Shown: positions 10,710-21,794 of the stretch, in pieces
Layout: each line of letters starts with the position of its first letter
Position numbering within the stretch: the stretch's first letter is position 1
NCBI GenBank assembly: GCA_034440635.1
Contig: JAOTON010001676.1
Span: 1,441,001-1,505,000, forward strand
Length of the DNA stretch: 64,000 nucleotides
Origin: Lepas anatifera
Lineage: Eukaryota; Arthropoda; Thecostraca; Lepadidae
Reading direction: 5' to 3'
Notes under the pieces: model-generated
What the model saw: the letters and a program-made list of their open reading frames with translations, nothing else
Told to the model about the DNA's origin: nothing
Databases searched by the model: none
Position numbers and translations under genes: made by a program

Positions 10710-11438
10710 TCAGTCTCCCAGGAGGTCTGTAAGTTTGGCAATGTCAGTGTCCTGGTCTGGCGGCCTGTAGCAGACACCCACAAGAACTTTCCGCACTGCT
10801 CCAACCTGCAGCACCAGCACCTCCATGTCGGGTTCCAGGTCAGTTCTCCGCGTGGGGAAGAGTTGAGTCCGAACTGCACATGCTACTCCTCCTCCGTGAG
10901 TGGGTCGGTCCCTCCTAAACCAGACGTGGTGATCCAGTCCCGTGCTCAGCTCAGAGTCCAGCACGTCCGGCGTCAGCCAGGTCTCGGTGAGCGCTATCAC
11001 GTCATGACGGCTGAGCTCAGGAGCGGCGGCGCGCATGGCTCCTAACTTGTTGCGTATGCTGCGCACGTTTTGGCACACCACGGTGAGGGATCCCTGCTCT
11101 GGCCCGGGGTTGGACTCGATGTCGCCAGCAAGTTGCAGTCTGCAGGTCTGAAATGTAGCCACCGAGTTTGCAGAGTAAGGGTGTCGGGAGCCAAAAAACT
11201 TCCCCAGTCCTCCAAATCTGCGGAGCGCCCGACAGATTACAGAGGGCGGCACCAGCAGCGCCGGCAATTCGGTGGTAACGCCACTGACACCTGTCGGCGA
11301 GGCCGACCGGCCGGTCAAGCAGACAGATCCGGAGGAATCAAACAGAAGGTATGAAGTGACGAAAAGCGCTGTGACAACCCAGGCTCGAACTGGGGCCGAC
11401 TGCGTGCCAGCCGGGCGCCTTCTCCACTCGGCTGCCAT
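10710..11438 (-). CDS. CR1-like ORF2 N terminus: leader, 2A-like site, endonuclease
   Basis: Starts at a true ATG (11438). Residues 17-33 are hydrophobic (VRAWVVTALFVTSYLLF) and resemble a signal sequence. Residues 105-113 read GDIESNPGP. The APE-type endonuclease starts directly after it with LTVVCQNVRSIRNK, followed by VIALTETWL (catalytic Glu) and VGVCYRPP. If the 2A-like site works, a roughly 112-residue leader is released from the endonuclease-RT polyprotein. Such sites are known in CR1-type LINEs of several invertebrates. Confidence 0.85.
   Translation of the reverse strand: MAAEWRRRPAGTQSAPVRAWVVTALFVTSYLLFDSSGSVCLTGRSASPTGVSGVTTELPALLVPPSVICRALRRFGGLGKFFGSRHPYSANSVATFQTCRLQLAGDIESNPGPEQGSLTVVCQNVRSIRNKLGAMRAAAPELSRHDVIALTETWLTPDVLDSELSTGLDHHVWFRRDRPTHGGGVACAVRTQLFPTRRTDLEPDMEVLVLQVGAVRKVLVGVCYRPPDQDTDIAKLTDLLGD
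11100..11123 (-). other. 2A-like ribosome-skipping motif
   Basis: Encodes DIESNPGP, which fits the 2A consensus D-(V/I)-E-x-N-P-G-P exactly. Skipping would occur between the final Gly and Pro. It lies between a hydrophobic leader and the endonuclease. Confidence 0.8.
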
Positions 11439-11440
11439 GA

Positions 11441-12148
11441 CATGTAGTTGTTTGGCAGCAGATGAAGGAGCAGATCTTCACTTCTGGAGACCGCGACGGG
11501 TCCCTGCTATGTTTCAAATCCAACGGGTACACCCTCAACCACACCCAGTTCTAAAGCCTATAACTGGGCGTGTGCACTGGTAAAGGCCAAAACTTGGCTA
11601 AGCAAGGGTGTGTTAGTGTCTTAAGTATGTCCTGAACATACGACAGAGCTCGATAACAATATCTGTCACTCACAATACACATAAATCTGCAGAGCGCCTG
11701 AAGGCGTGACCACCACGGTTGCCAGCTAGCCTGAAGTGTGTGTGTGTATGTGGAGTGCCGGACGGACAGCCCCCCCCCCAAAACCGGAGGTGTGGTCTCG
11801 TCAACCCCGGTTAGTACGCCGCCGCGTACATGCCGGTGACGCCTTGATTTCCAGTCTGTGTGGTGCAGTGGTGTCTGTACCAATGCCAGCTCCCCAGGTG
11901 GCGGGAAACGGGATCTCGGTAGAGTTGCGGACGGTGCGCCTGTGGGGATCGGTTTCATGGGGCGTGATGCATAATCACCTGCTAAATTTGTGTCCCTTCA
12001 GTGGTGAAGTTTGTGTGATATATGTGCACATGCTAAGCGAACCTGTGCGAATGACGCATCAGACAGTTATTACAGATATGCCTTGTTTTCCCGTATATTG
12101 ATAACGACTTTTTAAATAAATGTTGTCCTGAAAAAATTCTCGTAAAGC
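11441..12148. other. Intron sequence without a recognised gene
   Basis: May include the 5' untranslated region of the CR1-like LINE. Open frames here are short and have no family motif. Confidence 0.35.
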
Positions 12149-13391
12149 TTACTGCAAAATTAAAATCTTTCTTGAAGCCTCTGTGCTACTAGTTATTACC
12201 TTTTGTCCAGGGATTTGATTTTCTTCAATAAAGAGCGCTTTGCAAACGTTTTTGCATCTGTTTCTTTTATGCAGGTCATGAAAGCATTTGCTTCCCTTTT
12301 CTGCTAAATGACGCCACCGTACTTTAGACAGGAACATTCCTTGGCTGGACATATCTTGCATTAGGTCTTCCCTCTTATTTTTAGCGTATATAAGAAGCTT
12401 TCATCCGCGTTACTTATACTTCCCAGTCTCAAAATTTCTTCTTCTATCTGATTGAAAGCAGTGCATCTTTGCTGTTTTTTTTGCGGGATGCGAATTTTAT
12501 TATGTAACCTCTGAGCACACAAACCAGGGTTTCAAACAATACAATGCTTGAGTCTGTACTAGCCTCATTATCTTCTATAATCTCTCGTATTTCCTGGCGT
12601 GCCATATTAACGAAATTTTCATCTTTCAGAAGACAGTTGTTAAATTTCCAAAAAGAACGCCCCATATCAATTGTTGGTACTTGGACTATCATCGTAATCA
12701 TGTTGTGGTCCGATAGGTATCCGTCCCTTTTCTCAACAACATGAGTGCTCCTTCAGCGATTAATGTTCTCGCTCGCAACGAAAAATTCAATACGTGACTT
12801 GCTCGATGGGTTCGCTCTAACATATGTGTAGCATCTTTTTTGTGGGTTGAGCTCTCGCCAAGCATCAATTAAATCTTTATCTTCCATTAACTTTTTAGGA
12901 CCTCCTTACACTTATCGTTATTGGCTAATCGTCTTGCTGAGCTTTCTCTGTCTTTTGAGGTGTCCAAACAAAAATTAAAATCCCCTCCAAAAAATGAGGA
13001 ATTCTCGTATTCGTCTATTTCAGTTACAAAGTCCTCAATTACACGTGGGTTATCTGTGCTGGGATCGTAAAAATTTCCAACAGTAAGGCTAACACCGTTC
13101 AAAATTAATTCAAGAATTACAAATTTTCCGTCTCTATCAGTGCAGGTTTTACTTATTGAGGCGCCCGCGTTCGGCCTGATCAGCGTGCATACCCCTCGGC
13201 TCCTATTATCTCCATGTGAAAAGCAGCCTAGGCCTCCCCATTCATTTAACCATTTGTCACAGTCTTCAGCTGTAGAGTGTGTTTCCCGCAAGAGAACTAC
13301 GTCGAACTGCCATTGTCATGTGAAAATCTTACGCCGCTTAGGAACACCCCTTACCACCTGAGCTCGGAGGCCATTTACGTTTAGTGATGCT
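12149..13391 (-). pseudogene. Tx1/L1-like LINE ORF2, endonuclease fragment
   Basis: On the minus strand the start at about 13391 reads RLASLNVNGLRAQ, then VVLLRETHST (catalytic Glu), GVCTLIRPN, VGNFYDPS, FFGGDFNFCLD and later SFWKFNNCLLKDENF. These are the ordered blocks of a Tx1/L1-type endonuclease and its linker. Stops and shifts interrupt it (a TGA near 13320, frame changes around 12.88 and 12.44 kb). The RT part is missing downstream. It may be the 5' portion of the same element as the fragment at 7100-8011, but that is unproven. Confidence 0.75.
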
Positions 13392-13399
13392 AGTCTCAA

Positions 13400-14700
13400 A
13401 GTAGTGTTAGCGACTTGTGAATGAGAAGCAATAGAGAAATAAATATACTCCTTTATGTCTTTGCGTGACATAAGATGGTCGGGTCAATACGCCGTAATGC
13501 ATTAACTGCTCATGAAAAGTATCAACATGTCCGTGTGACGCAGTCTTGAGATAACTAAAGCCGTGGTACTTATGCGAATGTTGTGTAAGAGCTGAGAGAG
13601 GTGGGACATTCATGTCAAGACACCACATAAGGGATATACGAATGTAGCGCAAAAAACAAAGAACATCAACACATAAAGTAAGCATGACTGCAGTAGCCTT
13701 GGCGTTGTTAGGGTGTGCAGTAAAAAAACTACCCCAAGCGAAACGGAAAACCGGTTTCAATCGCACATTAGTGGAATACCTACTCGTATTAGCTTTACTC
13801 CCAAGGAAATCACCCTTGATATCGCAAGGTACTTGTCGTCGAAAGAGGGACCCAACACAGCTGCTTGTTCTGAGTGATAGAGCAGCATTAAATTTACCCT
13901 AACCGAGAGAAAAACTGCACATTCCAGACAACAATACTAAGTAAACATTGAATAGAAAAATTAGTATTACACAATACCTGCTTTGGAGTCCAACTAAGGT
14001 GCGCAACCTTCCGCACACGCCAGAGAAGAGCAGCCAGACGTGGCTGCTCATCTCGTCCGAACGGCGACGGCCAGCAACACTCGTGGAAAACCTCGAGCCA
14101 CACAGGCACGAGAACTAAAGTCACCGCCCCCGGTCCTGTATGAGTGTATCCACCGCCACCTCCCGCCCTGCCAATCCACTGTCCGCCGTCGTCGCCACAT
14201 CTCACGAAACCGGCCGCCGACTACCGGCCGAGACCTCGGGCCGAAACCTCAGACACAACGGCAGCAGCAGGCGCAGGAGCGTTGACGGGTCCGCTCCCTC
14301 CCGGCACCTCCACGCCACCACAGGCCGGTCCGCCCGGCCCGGATGCCGCTGTAGGAACAGCAGCTTGGCCCGCCATTGCGGGAGCGGGCTGCGCCTAGTA
14401 TCACATCCTTCGCGTCCGGCTTTCGGTCACCGTCATACTCGTGGATCGTGTTTTAACAAAGTTTCTCCCTCCCTCCTACCGCCATAGCAGTTTTACTGGT
14501 GGTCTGTTGCTTTTGAGGTGTCAGAACATCTTAATCAAGAGCGGAAAAGGCCAAAAGAAGTCATATTTATACAAGTGAAAAAATATTTTAGATGCCGGCT
14601 GCTAGAAAAGAAATTAACGTGGTGTCATACAAGACAAAAAAGGCCAAATTCGACGTATCTGACAAAAAATGGCCAGCCTGGCAGCCCTGCTCTTAGTGTA
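13400..14700. other. Intron sequence, no gene; GC-rich block
   Basis: 13.9-14.45 kb is GC-rich and open in several frames with proline-rich, low-complexity translations, without a conserved motif. It may be a LINE 5' region. 14500-14689 resembles the end of a hAT-like element. Confidence 0.35.
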
Positions 14701-14804
14701 TTTTAGATAGATTATTTTATTTTAGATAGTGTATTTTAGATGGCGGCCCCATTTACCCCATCGCTGCATTTTTACCGAGGGCAACGTTAATCACTATCTA
14801 TAAA

Positions 14805-15560
14805 ATGTATATTCGACCTTCTTTCGTTTACGGAGATATCATTTATGATCAAATTATAACAATAGGTGACAGCATGCGCCTCGAACGTTTACAAAATAAG
14901 ATTTTGAGACTTGCAACAGGTGCTCGATTTCGAAGCCCCATCCAAAAACTTCTCGAAGAGGTTGGAATAGAATCACTCCAGTCCAGAACACAATTTCATA
15001 AACAATTTCATATGAACTTCAAAATACAGAATCCATCGCCGCATATTCCCGAATACATCACATAACTTCTCCCCACCACGCGAGGGCAGACTACTGGGAT
15101 TCCACTTCGAAATTAAATCAACCTCTCAGTTCCCCGAAATCGAGCGGATATGTATGGAAAGTCTTTTCTACCCAATGCAACGAAATTATGGAATAAAATG
15201 AGTTTCTTCGCCAATAAACAACAAGGGAATATCCAACACTAAAAGCGTTTAAAACTGCATTAAGAAAAGAAAAATTTCCAATTACGGTAAATCCATACAA
15301 CATCGGTTCAAAATTAGGAAACACCTACCATACTAGACTCAGGCTGGGTATATCAGCTTTAAACCAACATTTGTATCAAATCAACCCATCCATCTCCTCC
15401 CCAATGCTCATGTGGGAGACCATCGGAAAACACCTCACACTATCTTCTCGATTGCACAAAATATGACGGTCCCCGAACACTTCTCTTTCAACGTATTGCT
15501 AGTTGTGGATTAATACATTTCAACAACCTCACCAGATTCCAAAAGATAAGTATTTTACTG
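14805..15560 (+). pseudogene. LINE C-terminal fragment (post-RT region)
   Basis: Translates to VYGDIIYDQ, then RLERLQNKILRLATGA, the conserved segment after reverse transcriptase in Jockey/CR1-group LINEs. Further on, broken frames give TKLWNKM, TRLRLGISALNQH and a WETIGKHLTLSS segment, the usual C-terminal order. It is truncated and frameshifted. Confidence 0.7.
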
Positions 15561-15599
15561 CATGGTAAAGATATTGAAAAAAACAGACTTAGAACCAGT

Positions 15600-16140
15600 T
15601 GCGCTGGCCGTACAGGCCTTTATTGTTCAGACAGGCAGGCTGCCGTAGAGAGCGGGGCGGAGCGGCTGCGGCGGTTGCGGCCCGACGATTGCCGCTGTAC
15701 TTGGGGCCCTCTTGTGCGTTGTCGCTCCCGGGCAGCGATTCAGGTATTGTGTATGTGTTTGACATCAAAATAGTTGACACGATATTTCATTGTTATTTCT
15801 ACTTATGTTTGCGTGTGCGTGTGTGTGTGTATATGTGGGTATGTGTTGTCTGTGATCAATGTTTAGCGGCAATCTGTACCGGCGCCTGGATTTAAGCCTC
15901 TGAGCTTTTGCGCCGGTCCAGCACCGATTATACCACTTTGGACATTGTGAAAAATAAACGGCATGGAGATAGAGATGTAGGTTGTTAATAGCGAAAAGAG
16001 TTGTCATCAACAACTTTTTCAGCTAACCGTTACTATGATCTTTTTAACGAGGACAGGATTGTTAACATTCCTTCTTCCTAGAATCAGACTCCTTGGGATA
16101 GTAGCAGACTATGGAGCTAAGAAAGCTGCTGTGGGCTGAC
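15600..16140 (-). other. 5' end of the DUF229 large intron
   Basis: The intron starts at 16140 with GTCAGC after CCCCAG. A short TG-rich tract lies at 15808-15845. No other gene is seen. Confidence 0.5.
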
Positions 16141-16835
16141 CTGGGGGGTTCCGTCGCCCACGATGTTGTAGCCGGAGAGTATGATAGCTCCCAGCTTGTC
16201 ACTGAGGAAGGCAGCCGTGATCGGCAGCTTCCTGCCGAAGGTGTTGCGGGAGAGTGAGTCCGTTCCGAGGATGAGCACATTGAGGCGCGCACGCTTGGCC
16301 GGCAAGAGGGAGAGCGGCGCCGGCCCAGGAGCAGCCGACTGCCGCACGCCGGCCAGGACGCTGCTCCAGCTGCTACCATCCGCGCCGCTGCACCACACGC
16401 GCACAAAGTCAGACGCCAACAGGCTGTAACTGCTGCTGGAACGGGTGGAGTTCCCTCCACCGTCCGATAGTCACTCTCCCGTAGCAGGTCAGTGAACTCG
16501 CAGGTGATTTGGCCGTGTCTCTGCCGGGCTGCTTCGAGAATCACCAGTCTGCTGCCACCGGCCGTCACCACCCAAGCGGGCTCCTCGTCGCAGCTCAGTG
16601 CCGGCACGTCCTTGAAGAACCGGCGCAATTCAGGCACGTCCTGGGGAAGAGCCGGCATCTGGCACGGCACATCGGTGCTGTCTGCATCCCACCAGGTCTG
16701 GTGCTGCGGCGACCAGTAGCGGGTCGGTTGGAGGCGCGGCCGCAGCAACAGGAAGAGAGCGGTCGAGCAGGGTACCAGCAGAAGCAGCAGCCGGCTGCGG
16801 CGTGCCACGAAGGACGACGCCAGCAGGTGGCGCAT
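16141..16835 (-). CDS. DUF229 family (sulfatase-like) protein, exon 1 with a frame break
   Basis: The ATG at 16835 precedes a basic stretch and a hydrophobic segment (residues about 15-31, LLLLLVPCSTALFLLL), as in a type II membrane or secreted protein. Then come CQMPALPQDVPEL, AWVVTAGGSRLVILEAARQRHG and ITCEFTDLLRESDYRTVEG. The frame then changes, and YSLLASDFVRVWC and RLNVLILGTDSLSRNTFGRKLP follow, ending in GYNIVGDGTPQ at the donor (CAG|GTCAGC). NVLILGTDSLSRNTF is the start of the DUF229 catalytic-like core. The exon is 695 bases, one short of 232 codons, and the break falls near 16440-16452. It is either a real mutation or an assembly error. An upstream in-frame GTG at 16895 is not a likely start. 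Confidence 0.85.
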
Positions 16836-17200
16836 CCTGCCAACAGCAACAGCGCCCAGTTCAGCACATGGCCAATGCCAGCACGGATCGACCACTTTTT
16901 GCAGAAATGTTTACCATCACCCCTTCGAATTTTTTTCCGACATTGACGACCCGAGGGCCCTATATTTAGCCGTCACTTGGCAGTCGAGGATCACATAACA
17001 ACGCAATCAGGAATCACGAACAACACAAAATCCGCGACAAAATTCAGATACGGGTATCGATGGCGCAGTTTCACACCTAGACACAAAGCACCGATATAAA
17101 CGCAATCAGGACATATGAACACACACACGCACACACACACGCACCTTCAGACGGATTGTTTAATTGGATTCACCCATGTGTATTGTTGTGATGAAGAAGC
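16836..17200. promoter_or_regulatory. Upstream region of DUF229 exon 1
   Basis: Holds the presumed 5' leader or promoter of the minus-strand gene. I see no convincing TATA box or initiator. A short ACACAC run lies at 17120-17143. Further 5' non-coding exons cannot be excluded. Confidence 0.25.
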
Positions 17201-17204
17201 TGGT

Positions 17205-17590
17205 TAAGATAACTACTATTTTTTCAATATCTGAATGAGGCCTCCCCATTTTTTCTCGAAAAATTCCGAGTTACCTTTTAGTCTGCTTGCAGTTTGCTCT
17301 TTTTCGGCCTCTGTTTTTAGAATGTTCATAAAGTAAGTTACTTCGGGTTTCACAGTGTTATTGCGAGCTTTGTTGATGACCTATTTTGCTAAAGTGACGA
17401 TTAATTTCTGGATCGGACTTAACTCATGTAAAAAGAACCAGGTCTGTGTGGTCCTTGGAAGCGGTATACCATATCTGCGTTCCAAATTGTTTTTTTATAT
17501 CATGGATAAATTTTTGTACGATTCTGCTATGCCAAACAGATGAGTTATCGTTTCTATATTGTTAGTACACAGAGTGCAATCATAAGTATT
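17205..17590 (-). pseudogene. Tx1/L1-like LINE ORF2, last C-terminal segment
   Basis: Broken frames on the minus strand read YDCTLCTNNIETITHLFG, then RYGIPLPR, FFLHELSPIQKLIVTLAK and FFEKKWGGLIQ. This is the C-x-x-C...H end of Tx1/L1-type ORF2, comparable to those at 7.1-7.6 and 28.7-29.5 kb. Confidence 0.6.
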
Positions 17591-18360
17591 TGATATTCCT
17601 ATTGTAGGGGAAAGGGTCCATACGGCGCACATCCTAAGGAAAAGTGAGAATTCCCGTCACAGCAGCGTACACTCAAACCTCTAAAAGTGCATGTTAGCGC
17701 TCTGTTGAATTATCCACCGACATGGCAAAGGAAAATTCGAACGAATGACGCACCTTACGCTTATACAGTGATTTCTAGAAGCTTGCATTTATTCGTAATT
17801 TGAAGCCCCGTCCCAATCAACGCACAGTCGGCGTACCCAAGTACGCACGATTTGCACTCGATACCTTTTCGTGATTTTGTTGTATAAATTGTATCCTGTC
17901 CCAGAATTGAGTCTAAGCGTAATAGGGGAAATTTTATCTGAAAACTAGTGGGTCTAAAGTAGGGCTAGAGATAATTTTTCAAAGTGTCGTGAACGTAAGA
18001 CTCTCCGCTATCAAAATAAACATTTCTCCTCAAAGTGGACAAAAATTTGGACCTAAATTCTTGTCACATCTTTTTCCGCTATTGAAACTTTGAACTCATT
18101 CAACTTGGATGAAATTAGCTTTCAGGATAAAATCGGATGCATCACCTCGAACTCCCCGCTGCTCCCTTTCCTGTTTGAGAGCCTGTAATTGTTTTTTTCA
18201 GGTCCTGTTTCAACATAGGACCAAATCTATTTTTACTTTCATTCGTATAAAGATTAATATCTATAGAACAATAATGTTAGCTCTTCTCGTATTACCATAG
18301 ACACACATATTTCATTATACATTTATATGTGAGCGATCCAAGACAGGGTCACAAGACATT
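17591..18360. other. No gene seen
   Basis: AT-rich sequence without motif-bearing open frames or obvious repeats. Confidence 0.4.
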
Positions 18361-18385
18361 GTGCGTAGCATGTTGCTGTCCCAGA

Positions 18386-19101
18386 CTAACTGCGGCACAT
18401 ATCGCACACCCAGCCTTTCTGATACTTATGTGCATCTGTACAGGGCACGCAGGCCCACCCATCACATGCGTGACACCTTATCCACTGTTCCGCGCTGAGG
18501 GAAAACCGCATGCCACAGTATATGCGCGCCACGCTCTGTGACGATGAGGCCTCCGGCAAGGCGTTTCGAGTGAGTTGCACTCCTGATTCATCGGCATTAA
18601 AAATCCGCTCGGGTTTGTCAGCTACATCGAGCTCCTTCATGCGATTTTCAAGCAGACAGATGTACTGCTCGACAGTTCTCTTGTTGACCTTTTGACCCCT
18701 AGTGAGTTTCTCCGACTGCCGCACCGAAAGCTCAGGGTTTCTTCGCATGAAGCCTTTCAGCCATTTTCTGCCCGCTTGGCCATGCTTGAAAGGGGTGTTC
18801 TTCTGATCTGCGATACAGTAGTGATACACCAGCTTCTTAACTTCTGGCACGGTTACCCCATAGCCGATTCGGGTGAGCCTCACCAACCTGGCCCTGATAT
18901 CAGCCTCCTCCTTTTTCGAGAACACTGCCGGTCTTCCGGGGGGTCCCTGAGGTCTGCCCTCAGATGGTCGCGGATAGTCCTCACTGGTACGTTGTACCTT
19001 TGAGAGGCCTTTCGGAAACTTAAAGATTTCTCCCGTACACTCGTAACCGCTCTTGATAGGTCATTTCGGGTATATGCCACGGATCGCTTCACTCGCGCCA
19101 T
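18386..19101 (-). pseudogene. pogo-like transposase, internally deleted
   Basis: Starts MARVKRSVAYTRNDLSRAV, a psq-type helix-turn-helix (FRKASQRYNVPVRTIRDHL). After a frame shift near 18930 the second DNA-binding (CENP-B-like) part follows: IRARLVRLTRIGYGVTVPEVK, FKHGQAGRKWLKGFMRRNPELS. RIFNADESGVQL is the start of the DDE catalytic domain with its first Asp. The rest of the catalytic domain is missing: the frame runs straight into WIRCHACDGWACVPC...WVCDMC, the C-terminal cysteine cluster of such transposases. About 200 residues appear deleted in frame. The product cannot transpose DNA but could still bind it. Confidence 0.8.
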
Positions 19102-19214
19102 TATAAAACAGGGGGAAGAGGAGTCTTCGGATCTGGAAAAGGACAAACAAATAGGTTAGGAAGAAAAAAAGGGAAGGCAGGGATGAAGGAGCATCAGGAT
19201 TTAATCATTGCTGG

Positions 19215-19570
19215 GGTTTAACAACGCACTAATTGCCAGAGCCATACGGCGTTGCTAACTCTCACCCTATCGGGAGGAATTTTGGGGACCAGACCGGGGA
19301 TTTCCAAGGCTCGTCCGGGACTTCAGCCCAGGACCTATTGCTCCGTGGACTGTCAATATCTACCGGTGGCAGATACCAGGAAGGGTTTGGGGCTCGGGCC
19401 TCCTTAAGCCTCCCGAAATGTCCCAGCCCCCCCCCCCTGGTGACTGCATAGGCTGGCGGCTGTTGGCAGTAATTGCGGTGGAGGCTCGAGCCCCTAGCCG
19501 CCTGGAATATTACCCTGGATCGGTCACGGGTATCCACTGAGCCACAGCATTCCCCAAGCACCAGGATTTC
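19215..19570 (-). mobile_element. tRNA-derived SINE, interrupted
   Basis: The left end GGGGTTTAACAACGCACTAATTGCCAG matches the SINE 3' region at 27364 and those within the 51-53 kb foldback. An A-box-like word (GTGGCTCAGTGGATAC on the minus strand) lies near 19525-19545, farther away than in other copies, so extra sequence seems to sit between about 19345 and 19500. Confidence 0.5.
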
Positions 19571-19809
19571 GCGGGGATGGAGGGACACATTAGCTTTTCA
19601 ACCGGTTTCTCCACAGACAGTGCCATAAAACCCTGATGGTGTAGCCATACCCACGGACTGGAGTGCAGGGGAACGGTGGTACACGGGGCCCTAGCTTGCA
19701 AATCAGGGGAATTCCTCTGATTACCCCAATTTAACTCGACCTAAAATGTTGGTAGTTTTCTCTTTTCTCTGCGTGAGATTGCGAAAAATGACCGCAGGCG
19801 TGCTGGCAC

Positions 19810-20142
19810 CAGGGGCGCCGCCACGGAATTTTCACAAGGAGGGGGAGGGTGGACCAGGGCTGGTGCTGACCGGGGGAGGCGGATTTTCAGCAAAGTCGGA
19901 AGCTGACAATATTAACAACGCTGGGCCAAATTTTTTTGGGGGACGTCCCCTGGTTGCCAAACAGGGGGACGTGTCCCTCCTTCACTTTCGGCGCCCATGG
20001 CTGGTACAGTGTGAAACTGTGAGAAGGTACTTTCAACCACACTTGCATGCAAATAATTTGTGTCCCACCCGCCCCCCCCATCCCGGTCAGCGGCCAGTCT
20101 GAGGTCCGTCTCCCCAGCGAAAATTCCGTGGCGACGCCCTTG
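19810..20142. mobile_element. MITE with about 24-bp terminal inverted repeats
   Basis: The left end CAGGGGCGCCGCCACGGAAT and the right end read inward CAAGGGCGTCGCCACGGAAT differ at only two positions in 20, and the match continues for four more bases. A related end lies at 20612-20641. No coding capacity. Confidence 0.75.
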
Positions 20143-21790
20143 GCTATACCATAATGACCTGATGGGCTCCTGAAAAGTTTCACCCACTCCCTCCTAGGCA
20201 GGAAAGGGTCCAAGGGGGCGAAGTGGGCGGCTGACCCCCTCTTAAGTCCAAGAGGTGCCCTTCTGAGCCTTCCTGAAAAGGCACCCCAAAACACAGTTTA
20301 CACTAGGTCTGCGAGGCAAAAAATTCTGCTTCCACCCCTCCCCCGGGTGCAAACTAGGCGCTCTTGGGTAAATAGGCGCCCCAAAAATCCGTGTCGTCTA
20401 GATCTGCGAAGTAACCAAATTTGCCGCTCCCACTTCCACCCCCTCCCCCAGGAGAGCCGAAAGCGGAGGGGGGGACGGGGGCGTGTCCCTTGTTGGCCAA
20501 CCAGGGGCGACGTCCCCCATTAATTTTTGGATCCATCATCATTAATGCTTTCAGGTACCGAATATGCTCAAAATTTGCCTCCCCCGTTCATCACCAGCCT
20601 GGGCCCGTCCTCCCTGTAAAATTCTGTGGCGGTGCCCCTGCCAGGATGTGATACTGGGCACCCTTCGGGTGAAAAGTAGCGCCCTTGTGAGCTTCGCCTC
20701 CCCCTTACTGAAATCATAGATTCGTCACTGCCCCTACGTGTGGTTTAGATCCATCTTTGGTGGAAGAGATATATAATTGTGAAAAGAATAGGGCTGACAT
20801 TTAGTTTGACCATCCTTCAAGCGCCGTAAAAATGACTGTTGTGCCTGAACATGCATTGAAATGAGGTATTGCGGAATTAGGAGACTTTGCTGTGTGCGGA
20901 GTAAGACACATCTCTCCCAAAGGCGTACACTGAAACATTTAGATAGTTCCAATTCGGTACGTTAATCTATCAATTTGAAGGACTCCACACATTAGAAGCC
21001 AAAACTTCCAGCCTTCGAATTACGCACTCAAATTAAACCAAGATCATCATTAAGCTTTCAAAGGAAACATAAACCTGGGGACATACAAATAACATCACGC
21101 TATTTTTTCTGCTTTCAAGAGAAAACTGGGTACAGGAAAACTCACGTCAAATGGGCCTCCCTCTCCAGGCACGACCGACGCGCTTCACGCCGCGACAAGA
21201 AAGGCCGTCGCACGACATGAGTGCATTCAGCTGACTGACGGAAGACTGTGCCTCTATCCGTTGGCGTTTTTCTTAAGTTCGTGCGTAGTTTGGCACTGTG
21301 TATCATACTGTGCGTCACCCCACAAATATTTACTTAGTCGTGTCATAAAAGTATACCTACACTATTCAGAGATACCGTTCACGAATACAGCAGAAGTATC
21401 ATTTTCCTTGACATGATAAGTTACTATGGCTTGTTTTATCTTAGTATGTTATATTCCATAGGGCTACCATAGAGTATCAGTTATCGAAGTAAGAGTATAG
21501 ACAGTCACAGGAACTGTGATAAAATATAAGAAATTGCAATGCTTCAGAGTTGTCAAAACTTCAGTGCAACAAGTTTTGACAACTTTATCACCATTGACCA
21601 AAGTCAAGATCAGCGCGCCCAGAAGAATCACTGTACCAGGTATCACCATACACTTAACTATTCGAAACGGTGACTGTCATCACCTCATGGGCGTGCTATG
21701 CTTACCATCATCCTACTCCAATCGTCACGATTCCAAGCCTTGGCTAAAATGGCACACGGGTATAATTGGTGCCGCAGCATTGCCATGTGT
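20143..21790. other. Repeat debris and unique sequence, no gene
   Basis: 20143-20660 repeats GGGGCG- and CACCCCAAAA-type MITE words. 20.7-21.79 kb holds no motif-bearing frame. An inverted word pair (GTTGTCAAAACTT and AAGTTTTGACAAC) lies at 21548-21583. Confidence 0.4.
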
Positions 21791-21794
21791 TCAG

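Larger units (their letters stand above)
8017..11440 (-). mobile_element. CR1-like non-LTR retrotransposon
   Basis: Order on the minus strand: an N-terminal leader, a 2A-like motif, an APE-type endonuclease, reverse transcriptase and a hexanucleotide tail. Two frameshifts (about 10.71 and 10.15-10.18 kb) break the single expected ORF. The 5' limit is uncertain; no untranslated region or target duplication was identified. Confidence 0.85.
5520..14689. mobile_element. Possible large hAT-like element carrying nested insertions
   Basis: The left end is CAGGGCTGCCAAGTTC and the right end, read inward, is CAGGGCTGCCAGGCTG. The flanking octamers TTCTTAAT and CTCTTAGT match at 6 of 8 bases. Both ends also share AAAA-GGCCAAA-like text just inside. 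If these are partners, the Tx1-like, CR1-like and TTAA elements between them are nested in one 9.2-kb insertion within the intron. They could also be ends of two unrelated copies. No hAT transposase was recognised inside. Confidence 0.35.

Noticed and set aside
14140..14487. Proline- and arginine-rich frames at 14.1-14.5 kb as a host gene
   Set aside because: Overlapping low-complexity frames in a GC-rich block, with no conserved motif and no splice evidence.
16836..16895. N-terminal extension of DUF229 exon 1 from 16895
   Set aside because: That start is GTG, not ATG; the first ATG in frame is at 16835, directly before the hydrophobic segment.
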